A stretch of 25,379 nucleotides of DNA from Bacilli bacterium. GTDB taxonomy: Bacteria; Bacillota_I; Bacilli_A; ML615J-28; CAG-698. A program made the translations under genes and the position numbers. The notes beneath the pieces are model-generated. The model searched no databases. It was not told the DNA's origin and was given only the letters and a program-made list of their open reading frames with translations. Shown in pieces: positions 1 to 7,653 of the stretch (the stretch's first letter is position 1; every line of letters begins with the position of its first letter). Where the stretch lies: the NCBI GenBank assembly GCA_023228385.1, contig JALOBF010000007.1, positions 1 to 25,379 of the forward strand. The letters are read 5' to 3'.

Positions 1-21
1 GGTTAGTCTTTTTTTATTCAT
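1..21 (-). CDS. Start of a minus-strand gene cut by the window edge
   Basis: Only seven codons are visible (M-N-K-K-R-L-T), so no function can be given. The start is supported by a Shine-Dalgarno-like GAGG seven bases upstream of the ATG and by a good promoter further upstream at 54-81. The Lys/Arg-rich beginning would fit a signal peptide or any cytosolic protein, so it is not informative. Confidence 0.45.
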
Positions 22-53
22 AAAATTACCTCATTTTTTTCAATTCTTCATAT

Positions 54-81
54 ATTATATCACAAATACTCAGTTTCTCAA
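54..81 (-). promoter_or_regulatory. SigA-type promoter for the gene at 1-21
   Basis: On the minus strand there is TTGAGA (76-81), a 16-base spacer and a perfect TATAAT (54-59). Transcription would start near 47, about 25 bases before the ATG, which matches the partial gene at 1-21. Confidence 0.65.
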
Positions 82-85
82 CTAT

Positions 86-113
86 AAAAAAAGAGAGCAT
101 GCTCTCTTTTTTT
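86..113. terminator. Bidirectional intrinsic terminator
   Basis: This is a perfect 28-base palindrome: an A-run, then AGAGAGC and its complement around a CATG loop, then a T-run. Read on either strand it gives a hairpin followed by U residues. On the minus strand it ends transcription of the Tyr/Pro-rich gene, whose stop codon touches it at 113-115, and it isolates the promoter at 54-81. Confidence 0.85.
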
Positions 114-376
114 TAATAATAGTAAGGTCTACGTCGCCTGGGATAACGGGGATAATAGCCGCCGTAGAACGGATATCCGTAAGGTTGATAAAAATACGGA
201 TAAGGGTATGGATATGGAATATAACTGGGATATCTGCCGATTCCCCACAATGGAGCAGTAATCAACGCCCCGGTTAGAAATGGTAATAGCCTTTCGTCAG
301 TATTTTGAAAGGAAACTTGGCGATAATCCCCGGGAATCCATTGTCCGATATAAGGATTGTGTTGATTAATATTCAT
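113..376 (-). CDS. Small Tyr/Pro-rich protein, possibly coat-like
   Basis: The 87-residue product is not a recognised enzyme. Residues 1-45 are mixed, with a short segment (about 30-45) of the form LLPFLTGALITAPLWG. The C-terminal half consists of Tyr-Pro dipeptides with Gly and Phe, and it ends in a basic Arg cluster followed by Tyr. Short proteins with an LPFL-hydrophobic segment and a Tyr/Pro/Gly tail are common among spore-coat and surface proteins of spore-forming Firmicutes; that link is my inference from composition. The start is secure: GAAGGAGGG lies five bases before the ATG. The gene sits 50 bases after the carboxypeptidase and ends in the terminator at 86-113. A possible mother-cell-type promoter is listed at 396-422. 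It could instead be an unrelated low-complexity surface protein. Confidence 0.7.
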   Translation of the reverse strand: MNINQHNPYIGQWIPGDYRQVSFQNTDERLLPFLTGALITAPLWGIGRYPSYIPYPYPYPYFYQPYGYPFYGGYYPRYPRRRRPYYY

Positions 377-395
377 TTTTTCCCTCCTTCATAAT

Positions 396-422
396 TATTT
401 TATGTTATAATTAAAAATGAGT
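396..422 (-). promoter_or_regulatory. Possible mother-cell sigma (SigK/SigE-like) promoter
   Basis: On the minus strand, AC (421-422), a 16-base spacer and CATAAAATA (396-404) match the SigK pattern AC-N16-CATANNNTA known from Bacillus. No SigA-type pair fits this gap. The predicted start near 389 leaves almost no leader before the ribosome binding site at 382-390, and AT-rich DNA yields such matches by chance, so support is weak. Confidence 0.3.
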
Positions 423-426
423 GAAT

Positions 427-1308
427 TTATATTTCCAAATTAGAAAAAAGATATTCCTCCAGCGTTAGGTTGTTTAAATGGATTTCCTCAGCAATCGGTC
501 CGACATAGCGAAAATGCCACGGTTCAAATGCATAGCCGGTTTTATTTTCTTTATCGTGGGGAAAACGCAAGATGAATCCGTATTTATAACAATTGTCCAT
601 AAGCCAGGAAAATGATTTTGATTGTTCGAAGAATTCGGTTAGACCTTCATTAGGACGACTAATATCAACAGCATATCCGGTTTGATGTTCAGAAAAACCG
701 GGTCGGGCACTGATGGTATCGTCTTGCCCGTACACATAATTATAAAGAATTTTTTGTTTTTGGTAACTGCGGTATCCAGAAAAAACCATTAATTCAACAC
801 CTTCGCCTTTAGCTGCATTAAACATCAATTGATAAGATTCAAGTACTTCTTTTTTTAAATATATTTCTTCATCTTCACGGACAATGCAGTCTATATCATA
901 AAGTTTTACATTCACTAAGTCCTTAGGAACAAAATCCTTGTCTAAATAATAACATTTATTTACCAATACATATGAAGTGTTTACAAATAAAGCTTTTTGG
1001 GGATTGTGATAAAAATGATAATAATCGGGATTGTTTACATAGTTAATGCTTTCAAGATAAGTGAAGTTATATTTTTCTCTTGCTTCTTGATAGAGATGAT
1101 ATTTAAAAATGTTAAATTTTTGATATTGAAGATAGGGTTCGATGTCTTTGACATCGATATCGTTTTTATGTATATAGGATATTTCTTCACGATTAAAATG
1201 ATTTTCAAGAAAAGTCTTTTTTTGGATTACTTGCTTTTCTTCAAAAAAAATTACGGAAAGTGCAAAAATCAAGAGTGTTATTATTGTTGAATGATATTTT
1301 CCTTTCAT
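427..1308 (-). CDS. Membrane-anchored D-Ala-D-Ala carboxypeptidase, M15B/VanY family
   Basis: The protein should trim terminal D-alanine from peptidoglycan stem peptides outside the cell. With the start chosen here it has 293 residues. An uncleaved signal or membrane anchor lies at about 8-23 and a long linker follows. The zinc peptidase domain has SGYRS near 177, SEHQTGYAVDIS (zinc ligands H208 and D215) and EPWHFRYVG (catalytic E262, zinc ligand H265), so it looks active. Its start is uncertain: an in-frame TTG at 1392 and an ATG at 1347 lie upstream, and none has a clear ribosome binding site. I prefer the ATG at 1308 because a TATAAT on this strand (1336-1341) would start transcription between the two ATGs. 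It is divergent from polA. The family call is firm; the exact substrate is inferred. Confidence 0.85.
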   Translation of the reverse strand: MKGKYHSTIITLLIFALSVIFFEEKQVIQKKTFLENHFNREEISYIHKNDIDVKDIEPYLQYQKFNIFKYHLYQEAREKYNFTYLESINYVNNPDYYHFYHNPQKALFVNTSYVLVNKCYYLDKDFVPKDLVNVKLYDIDCIVREDEEIYLKKEVLESYQLMFNAAKGEGVELMVFSGYRSYQKQKILYNYVYGQDDTISARPGFSEHQTGYAVDISRPNEGLTEFFEQSKSFSWLMDNCYKYGFILRFPHDKENKTGYAFEPWHFRYVGPIAEEIHLNNLTLEEYLFSNLEI

Positions 1309-1335
1309 ATTGTTATTATTTGTTTTAATTATAAA

Positions 1336-1341
1336 ATTATA
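1336..1341 (-). promoter_or_regulatory. -10 element, candidate promoter of the carboxypeptidase gene
   Basis: A perfect TATAAT lies on the minus strand about 28 bases before the ATG at 1308. No convincing -35 hexamer is seen at 17 bases. It overlaps the proposed polA promoter on the other strand, so the two divergent genes may compete for RNA polymerase. Confidence 0.35.
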
Positions 1342-1370
1342 TGTCATTTTTTTCGATTTTGTGATACAAT
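1341..1370 (+). promoter_or_regulatory. Candidate promoter of the polA operon
   Basis: ATGTCA (1341-1346, four of six matches to TTGACA) and TACAAT (1365-1370) are 18 bases apart. The polA start codon follows 21 bases after the -10. This is moderate support only. Confidence 0.4.
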
Positions 1371-1391
1371 AAATTAAATACAGGTGATTCA

Positions 1392-4022
1392 ATGAATAAA
1401 AAAATACTATTTTTAATTGATGGCAATAGCCTAATGTTTAGGTCATATTATGCTACGGCTTATACTGGGAATTTAATGAAAACTAAAGCGGGAGTATATA
1501 CAAATGCCTTATATGGTTTTTGTAATATGTTGCATCGCCGACTTATTGAAGAAGCGGATTATGCTTTTGTTGCTTTTGATGCCGGAAGTCAAACTTTTCG
1601 TCATCAGAGCTTTACGGATTATAAAGCAACACGCAAACCACTGCCCGACGAGTTAAAAATGCAAATTCCCTACATTAAACAATATCTGGATATTATGAAT
1701 GTAAAAAGAAAAGAAAGTGATATGTATGAAGCCGACGATATTATTGCCAGTGTCGCCTATAAATTTTATCAAAATTTTGATGAAATTAGAATTATAACTG
1801 GTGATCGTGATTTGTTGCAATTGGTAAATGATAAGGTTAAAGTTTATTTAACGAAACGAGGGATTGCTGAACTTGATGAATATAATAATAATAATTTTCA
1901 AGATAAGGCCGGAGTTATCCCTGAACAAATAACTGATTATAAAGGAATGGTTGGTGATCCTTCTGATAATTTACCGGGTATAAGAGGTATCGGTGAAAAA
2001 ACTGCTCTTAAATTATTGGAACAATATCATTCGCTAGAAAATATTATTAAACATATTGAAGAATTCCCTACACGGATAAAAACTCTTATTTTAAAAAATA
2101 AAAAAATGGGTTTACGCTGTAAAGAACTTGCGACTTTAAAACAAGATGTTGAATTAGGTTGCTCCATCGATGATTTAAAATTTGATGATTATGATCACGA
2201 ACAACTTGTTGAATTCTTTCGCCAAGTTGAATTTTATTCATTTTTAAAACGAATGGAAAAAGAAATAATCGTGAGCGAAAAGAGCTTACCAACAATAATA
2301 AACGATGCCAATGCTGATTTAAAAGCAATGCTTAATTCTGATGCTTATATTAACGCCGAGGTATTCTCCGCAAATTATTATTCTGGTGAATTTTTAGGCT
2401 TAAGCATCGTAACTGCAAAAAAAAGTTTATTTTTTCCCAAATGCATGATAGAAAAAAATCAAGATTTAAAAGAATATTTAGAAAACCCAACTTATGCAAA
2501 AAAAACATACGATTATAAAATGCTTTATTCTGTCTTAAGACGATTAGGTATCGAAATTGCTAATGTTGATTTCGATTTATTGCTTGCTGCTTATTTGATT
2601 AATCCTTCTTATGCTGCTGATGATTTTAAAAAAACGGTAGACAATTTTTGCAGTAATGATTTATCCTATTATGATAATATCTATGGTGCAAACACAAAAA
2701 TGCGAATACCTAAAATAGATATATACGCTCGATATAGCGTGGATAAAGGCTTGATAATTAAAGAACTAGAAACAAAATTAAAATCAGAAATTGATAAAAT
2801 GGAACTTACTAGGTTGTACAATATTGAATTGATGCTTTCAATGGTGCTGGCTAAAGTTGAGTTGAATGGGCTTCTGATCGATATTTACCGTTTGGATGAG
2901 ATTGGTAGGGAACTGACTTTTAAAGCTGAAGACTATGCAGAAAAAGTATATCAGATTGCCAATGAGCAATTTAATATTAATTCACCGAAACAACTTGGCG
3001 AAATTTTGTTTGAAAAGTTACATATACCGCATGGAAGAAAAACAAAAACTGGTTTTTCTACAAGTTCAGACGTTTTAGAAAAATTGGCAGTTGATTATCC
3101 GATTGCTCGTTATGTGCTTGAATACCGTGCGTATAACAAACTGATAACAACTTATGTTAATGGCCTAAAAGAGGTTATCGATGAAAATCGTTTCATTCAT
3201 CCTATTTATAAACAGGCATTGACCGCCACCGGTCGTTTATCGGCAGTTGAGCCCAATATTCAAAATATGCCGGTTAGAACTGAAGAAGGACAGTCTATCC
3301 GCGAGGTGTTTGTTTCCCGATTTACCAATGGTTATATTTTAAGCGCTGACTATTCACAGATTGAATTGCGAGTTTTAGCACATTTATCCCAAGATGAAAA
3401 GATGATTAAAGCTTTTAACGAGTCAATTGATTTTCATGCTTTGACTGCCAGTCAAATCTTTGAAGTTGACTTAGAGGCGGTGACCAAAGAGATGCGACGG
3501 ACCGCCAAAGCAATTAATTTTGGAATCATTTATGGTATGAGTGCTTGGGGGTTAAGTGAAGCGATAAATATTACCCCGCTTGAAGCAAATATTTATATAA
3601 ATAAATATTTTTACAATTATGATAAAGTAAAAGTGTATTTGGATTCTTTAATTGAGGGAGCAAAAACTGACGGATACACTAAAACAATTTTAAACCGCCG
3701 TCGCTATATTCCTGAGATAGTTAGCACTAATGCTAATTTGCGATCTTTTGGCGAAAGAACCGCAATGAACGCTCCCATTCAGGGCAGCGCTGCCGATATT
3801 ATAAAAGTTGCAATGATTAGAATTGACCAAAAAATGACAGAAACAAAGCTTAAATCATTGATGATTGCTCAGGTTCATGATGAACTCGTTTTTGATTGTT
3901 CACCGGACGAAGTCGAAATAATGAAAAGAATCATTTTAAAGGAAATGACAGAAGCCGTAACTTTAAAGGTAAGACTTACGGCTGAGGTTAATATTGGCCG
4001 TAATTGGGCCGAAGTAAAATAA
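1392..4022 (+). CDS. polA: DNA polymerase I
   Basis: DNA polymerase I fills gaps in repair and removes primers during lagging-strand synthesis. The 876-residue length is normal. The N-terminal 5' nuclease (about 1-290) shows LFLIDGNS with D10, the EADDIIAS block, TGDRDLLQLV, and a helix-hairpin-helix region with GDPSDNLPG and GIGEKTA. The middle domain (about 305-470) is a decayed 3'-5' exonuclease: the expected D-x-E near its start and the Y-x-x-x-D block near its end are not recognisable, so proofreading is probably absent, as in Bacillus PolA. The polymerase domain is intact: motif A SADYSQIELR (D653), motif B with R702, K706, F710 and Y714, and motif C QVHDEL (H829, D830). The start has AGGTGA four bases upstream. 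It leads a closely packed plus-strand gene run reaching dnaI. Confidence 0.97.
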   Translation: MNKKILFLIDGNSLMFRSYYATAYTGNLMKTKAGVYTNALYGFCNMLHRRLIEEADYAFVAFDAGSQTFRHQSFTDYKATRKPLPDELKMQIPYIKQYLDIMNVKRKESDMYEADDIIASVAYKFYQNFDEIRIITGDRDLLQLVNDKVKVYLTKRGIAELDEYNNNNFQDKAGVIPEQITDYKGMVGDPSDNLPGIRGIGEKTALKLLEQYHSLENIIKHIEEFPTRIKTLILKNKKMGLRCKELATLKQDVELGCSIDDLKFDDYDHEQLVEFFRQVEFYSFLKRMEKEIIVSEKSLPTIINDANADLKAMLNSDAYINAEVFSANYYSGEFLGLSIVTAKKSLFFPKCMIEKNQDLKEYLENPTYAKKTYDYKMLYSVLRRLGIEIANVDFDLLLAAYLINPSYAADDFKKTVDNFCSNDLSYYDNIYGANTKMRIPKIDIYARYSVDKGLIIKELETKLKSEIDKMELTRLYNIELMLSMVLAKVELNGLLIDIYRLDEIGRELTFKAEDYAEKVYQIANEQFNINSPKQLGEILFEKLHIPHGRKTKTGFSTSSDVLEKLAVDYPIARYVLEYRAYNKLITTYVNGLKEVIDENRFIHPIYKQALTATGRLSAVEPNIQNMPVRTEEGQSIREVFVSRFTNGYILSADYSQIELRVLAHLSQDEKMIKAFNESIDFHALTASQIFEVDLEAVTKEMRRTAKAINFGIIYGMSAWGLSEAINITPLEANIYINKYFYNYDKVKVYLDSLIEGAKTDGYTKTILNRRRYIPEIVSTNANLRSFGERTAMNAPIQGSAADIIKVAMIRIDQKMTETKLKSLMIAQVHDELVFDCSPDEVEIMKRIILKEMTEAVTLKVRLTAEVNIGRNWAEVK

Positions 4023-4039
4023 AATAGGGAGGTATATTT

Positions 4040-4546
4040 ATGGACATTATTAACAGGCGTCGAAGTGTCAGAAGTTTTCTTGACAAACCAATCGAAAAAG
4101 AGAAGATTGAATTGTTAATGCGGGCCGCAATGCAAGCTCCGAGTGCAAGAAATCAACAACCCTGGCATTTTGTCATCATTCAAGAACGGGAAACTTTACA
4201 GGCAATTGCCACTATTTCCAGAAATGTTCAAATGTTAAATGAAGCATCTTTAGTTATTATTGTACTAATTGACAAGGATAATCTTACCGCACCATTAATG
4301 GCACCGCAGGATGTTGCGGCGGCAACACAAAACATTTTATTAAAAGCAGTCGATTTGGATTTAGGCACATGTTGGTGCGGTATTTACCCCCGTGAAGAAC
4401 GAATGGCATCTGTTGCAAAAATTCTAAATGTTCCCGATTGTTATCAAATATTTTCCTTAATAGCAGTCGGTTACCCGAAAGAAAAAAATGCCAACCGTTT
4501 TGTTAATCGGTTTGATCCGACTAGAATACATTATGAAAAGTTTTAA
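4040..4546 (+). CDS. Nitroreductase-family FMN oxidoreductase
   Basis: This is a short (168-residue) member of the NAD(P)H:FMN nitroreductase fold, which usually works as a homodimer with FMN at the interface. The N-terminal RRRSVRSF (7-13) and the APSARNQQPWHF block (33-44) are the classic FMN-phosphate and dimer elements, and GTCWCGIYPREER (109-121) is the second FMN-contact region. The natural substrate cannot be read from sequence; quinones, flavins or nitroaromatics are the usual guesses. A strong GGGAGG lies before the ATG, 17 bases after polA. The gene is not part of the repair machinery in other Bacilli and seems to have been inserted between polA and mutM. It ends two bases before mutM. 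Confidence 0.9.
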   Translation: MDIINRRRSVRSFLDKPIEKEKIELLMRAAMQAPSARNQQPWHFVIIQERETLQAIATISRNVQMLNEASLVIIVLIDKDNLTAPLMAPQDVAAATQNILLKAVDLDLGTCWCGIYPREERMASVAKILNVPDCYQIFSLIAVGYPKEKNANRFVNRFDPTRIHYEKF

Positions 4547-4548
4547 AC

Positions 4549-5394
4549 ATGCCCGAATTACCAGAAGTAGAAACAGTTCGCACCATCCTGAAAAGCCAAA
4601 TTGTTGGTAAAACTATTAAAGATGTTCTTATTCGTTATGGCAAAATTATTAAAAATGTTACCGAACAGAACTTTGTTACTCTTTTAAGAAATGAGCGGTT
4701 GATTGACATCGGTCGTAAAGGTAAATATTTGATATTTATTTTTGAAAATGTTATTATGCTTTCTCATTTGCGAATGGAAGGAAAATATTTATTAAAATCA
4801 GCGGAACCTTATTCGAAACATGAACATATCGTTTTTTTCTTTAGTGACGGTATTGAATTGCGTTATCATGATACGCGTAAATTTGGAACAATGTATTTAT
4901 TTGAAACTGCCGATCCCGTTCGCATAATGCAATTAACGCCGTTGAACAGGGTCGGTTTAGAACCTTTTGATGAGTTGCTTACCCCGGAATATGTCACTAG
5001 CCGAATATCAAAACTTAACAGATCGATTAAAAGTCTCTTATTGGATCAGACAATCATAAGCGGTTTGGGAAATATCTATGCTGATGAGGTGTTGTTCCTG
5101 TCGAAAATTCATCCGGCAACAAACGTTAAAATTCTCAGTAAAGAAAATATCAAAGTTTTAATCGAGAATTCCCGAGCCGTATTGAGTAAAGCTATTGCAT
5201 ATGGTGGCACTACGGTTAGAAGTTTTAAGGCATCGGATGAGGTTTCAGGTCGATTTCAAAATTTTTTATTGGTCCATACTAAAGATAAATGCCCAGTTTG
5301 CAATCAGGTTATAAGCAAAATTCGTTTATCTGGTCGAGGAACTTATTTTTGCGAGAATTGTCAAAAAAGACTTGACATCACCAATACTCCATAA
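4549..5394 (+). CDS. mutM: Formamidopyrimidine-DNA glycosylase
   Basis: MutM excises 8-oxoguanine and formamidopyrimidines and cleaves the abasic site (bifunctional glycosylase/lyase). The protein has 281 residues. It begins with PELPEVETV, so the catalytic N-terminal proline and Glu are present after Met removal. It contains GRKGKYL with the conserved Lys, the helix-two-turn-helix signature LGNIYADEVLF, and a C-terminal zinc finger with C248, C251, C268 and C271; the GRGT just before the second Cys pair carries the DNA-contacting Arg. The start lies two bases after the nitroreductase stop with only a weak ribosome binding site, which suggests translational coupling. Its position next to polA is as in Bacillus. 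Confidence 0.97.
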   Translation: MPELPEVETVRTILKSQIVGKTIKDVLIRYGKIIKNVTEQNFVTLLRNERLIDIGRKGKYLIFIFENVIMLSHLRMEGKYLLKSAEPYSKHEHIVFFFSDGIELRYHDTRKFGTMYLFETADPVRIMQLTPLNRVGLEPFDELLTPEYVTSRISKLNRSIKSLLLDQTIISGLGNIYADEVLFLSKIHPATNVKILSKENIKVLIENSRAVLSKAIAYGGTTVRSFKASDEVSGRFQNFLLVHTKDKCPVCNQVISKIRLSGRGTYFCENCQKRLDITNTP

Positions 5395-5421
5395 TAAACT
5401 AGAATTAGGAGAATAGTGATT

Positions 5422-5988
5422 ATGATGATAGGAATTACCGGTACAATTTCATCCGGGAAATCGCTGGTATCCGATTATTTACGGAAATGTGGATTCCGGG
5501 TGATTGATGCCGACCAATTAGCACAAGCAGAATTGTCAAATAAAGATATAATAAACGCTTTGGTTCAGCGTTATGGTAAAGATATTGTATCTAACAATGA
5601 GATTAACCGTAAAAAATTAGGAGAAATTGTTTTCCACAGTAAGGAAGATCGGTTTTTTTTAAATCATCTGATTCATCCGCGCGTCATTGCAAAAATTAAA
5701 GAATTTAAAAAGATAGACGATATATTATTCGTCGAGGTACCACTTCTCTATGAGGTCGGTATCGAAAAAATGTTTGATAAAATAATAGTTGTCTATGCAG
5801 ATTATCAGACGGCTTTGAAAAGGTTAATGAAAAGAGATAATATTTCTCAGGAGTATGCGCACAAAAAGATTACCAGTCAACTTGATATTGAGGAAAAAAG
5901 AAAACGGGCCGATTATGTTATTGATAATCGGGGTGATATTGAAAATACTTATCATCAACTCAAGACAATTTTAAGGAGGTTATTATGA
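5422..5988 (+). CDS. coaE: Dephospho-CoA kinase
   Basis: CoaE phosphorylates dephospho-CoA with ATP, the last step of coenzyme A synthesis. The P-loop GTISSGKS is at residues 7-14, followed by VIDADQLA, the IHPRV block and a lid region with RLMKRD. The 188-residue length is normal. The start is ambiguous: a GTG at 5416 is in frame, but AGGAG (5407-5411) sits only four bases before it. The ATG at 5422 gives the family-typical beginning, so I use it; the ATG at 5425 is also possible. The 3' end contains the AAGGAGG that serves the next gene, whose start overlaps by four bases. Confidence 0.95.
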   Translation: MMIGITGTISSGKSLVSDYLRKCGFRVIDADQLAQAELSNKDIINALVQRYGKDIVSNNEINRKKLGEIVFHSKEDRFFLNHLIHPRVIAKIKEFKKIDDILFVEVPLLYEVGIEKMFDKIIVVYADYQTALKRLMKRDNISQEYAHKKITSQLDIEEKRKRADYVIDNRGDIENTYHQLKTILRRLL

Positions 5989-6353
5989 GGTTTAGAGATT
6001 ATTTTACCAATGATTTTGAAACAGGTGAAAGTCATTATCTTCCTTCGCTTCGTACCCGATATTATCGATGCCGTAATGAAGAAGCCAAAGAAGCAGTAAT
6101 GAAAGTGATTAAAGAGGAAAAAGGACAAGTTAAAGCGGTGCTAGATGAACATCATGAGGTTTTTTTTCATGCTCCACAATATACGTCGACGATTACTCTT
6201 ATTAGTCCACGGATGAGTGAAACCGCGATTGACATCAAAATAACAACTTATAAATTGATTCCGCGTGGATTAGGGAAAAAGATTATCGAACGATTATATA
6301 AAAATTTAGACAGCAAATTACCGTTTAAAGGAGTAAGCTTATATAAAGAATAG
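5985..6353 (+). CDS. Conserved-looking protein of unknown function between coaE and dnaB
   Basis: I do not recognise this 122-residue protein. It has no signal peptide, no membrane segment and a single cysteine. The N-terminal part is rich in aromatic and charged residues (FRDYF, YYRCR), a Lys/Glu-rich helix lies at about 33-55, and a mixed strand/helix C-terminal part contains STITLISPR and IPRGLGKKIIERLY. In Bacillus the position between coaE and dnaB includes the regulator gene nrdR, but this is not NrdR: there is no CxxC zinc ribbon or ATP cone. Translation is coupled to coaE by a four-base ATGA overlap with a strong AAGGAGG, and dnaB follows after 11 bases. This tight packing suggests a real, stably kept gene, perhaps linked to replication initiation; that role is only guilt by association. 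Confidence 0.85.
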   Translation: MRFRDYFTNDFETGESHYLPSLRTRYYRCRNEEAKEAVMKVIKEEKGQVKAVLDEHHEVFFHAPQYTSTITLISPRMSETAIDIKITTYKLIPRGLGKKIIERLYKNLDSKLPFKGVSLYKE

Positions 6354-6364
6354 GAGGGTATATT

Positions 6365-7645
6365 ATGGAATTAACCGTCAACGGCATCTTTAAAATACAA
6401 CGACATCATTATCTGGGTGGTGAAGATTATCGCGTTCTTACCCAGATGTATTTACCGATTATCGGCATTGACGGTTTTGGATTATATCATTTATTGTGTG
6501 TTATAAACGAAAAAGAAACTATTACATTTAAGACATTGCTGGATACTCTAAATTTCCCTTCGCTTTCTTATTTAAATCAAGCTTTTTCAAAACTTGAAGC
6601 GGTCTCACTTATAGATGCCTATTATAATAAACATAAAAAGGCATATTTTTATCAGGTGAAAGCGCCGTTGTCTTCTAATGAGTTTATGGCCCACCCATTA
6701 CTGTTTTCGTTCTTACGGAGTCAACTTGGAGAAATAGAAGTTAATAAATTAAAAGTAAGTCAATCTATCAGCACTCGTGGTTATAAGAATATCACCCGTG
6801 CTTTTGATCAAGTTTATAATGTAACTGAAGACAATATCAAAAATGTTTTTGAAAAAATGTTTAATTTTAAAACCAACGATAAGCAAATAAAAGTCGATTA
6901 TGATAATTTTGATTATATTTTCTTCAAATTAAGTTTCAACTCCGATTTTATAGACCCAAAATTATTTGATGATGAAGAGTTCAAACAAAATATCTTAAAT
7001 ATAGCTTTTATGTATAAACTTAACGAAGAAGAAATGATTGAGATTATTAAAAAAACAATCACTATCGATAAAGATTTAAAATATAGCGACCTTTCTAAAA
7101 ATGCTAGAATATTATATCAAAAGAAATATAAAACTACCGAACCGCGGTTTGTTACTCAAGAACCGGATGCTTTTCTTGGAAGTCTTAGCGATGATGATAC
7201 CTATCGTTTTTTGGAAAAAATTGAAACCGTTACACCGGCTGATTTATTGACAGAATTAAGTGGCATTAAACCGGCGGTTAGCGAACTGAAAATGATTGAA
7301 GATTTGGTTAATAATACTAAATTTCCTCTTAGTGTTATTAATATCATGATTTTATGGATATGCTATGAAAAAGAAGGTGAAATTCCGGGATATAATTATT
7401 TTGAAAAAATAGCTAATACATGGGCACGAGCGAATATTAAAACATCGCTTGATGCTTTAAAACATATTAACAAAGAACAAAAAGCAAAAACTTCTTCTTC
7501 ATATCAAAAAGGTAAAAAAGTAACGCCCTTACCCGATTGGTATGAAAAATATCAAAAACAGTTATCCGACTTACCGAAAGATGAAAACTTAACACCGGAA
7601 GAAATAGATAATATTTTGTCAAAAATGAAAAGTGAAACAAAGTAG
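6365..7645 (+). CDS. dnaB: Replication initiation and membrane attachment protein DnaB
   Basis: This is the Firmicutes-type DnaB helper protein, not the replicative helicase. With DnaD and DnaI it loads the helicase at oriC and at stalled forks. The 426 residues begin with a winged-helix DDBH1-like region (about 1-120; QMYLPIIGIDGFGLYHLL). The C-terminal DDBH2 domain (about 275-370) carries the YFEKIANTWARANI segment, which matches the YxxxIxxxW motif used for single-strand DNA binding. The last 45 residues are charged and probably disordered. AGGAGGG lies six bases before the ATG, and dnaI follows after eight bases, as in other Bacilli. The family is divergent in sequence, so the call rests on the motif and the pairing with dnaI. 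Confidence 0.9.
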   Translation: MELTVNGIFKIQRHHYLGGEDYRVLTQMYLPIIGIDGFGLYHLLCVINEKETITFKTLLDTLNFPSLSYLNQAFSKLEAVSLIDAYYNKHKKAYFYQVKAPLSSNEFMAHPLLFSFLRSQLGEIEVNKLKVSQSISTRGYKNITRAFDQVYNVTEDNIKNVFEKMFNFKTNDKQIKVDYDNFDYIFFKLSFNSDFIDPKLFDDEEFKQNILNIAFMYKLNEEEMIEIIKKTITIDKDLKYSDLSKNARILYQKKYKTTEPRFVTQEPDAFLGSLSDDDTYRFLEKIETVTPADLLTELSGIKPAVSELKMIEDLVNNTKFPLSVINIMILWICYEKEGEIPGYNYFEKIANTWARANIKTSLDALKHINKEQKAKTSSSYQKGKKVTPLPDWYEKYQKQLSDLPKDENLTPEEIDNILSKMKSETK

Positions 7646-7653
7646 GTGAATAT

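Noticed and set aside
997..1290. Plus-strand frame of 97 codons inside the carboxypeptidase gene
   Set aside because: It lies opposite a gene with clear M15 catalytic motifs, has hydrophobic AT-driven composition and no ribosome binding site.
2305..2590. Degenerate exonuclease domain of PolA considered as an unusual loss
   Set aside because: Loss of the 3'-5' exonuclease residues is already known in Bacillus-type DNA polymerase I, so it is expected here.
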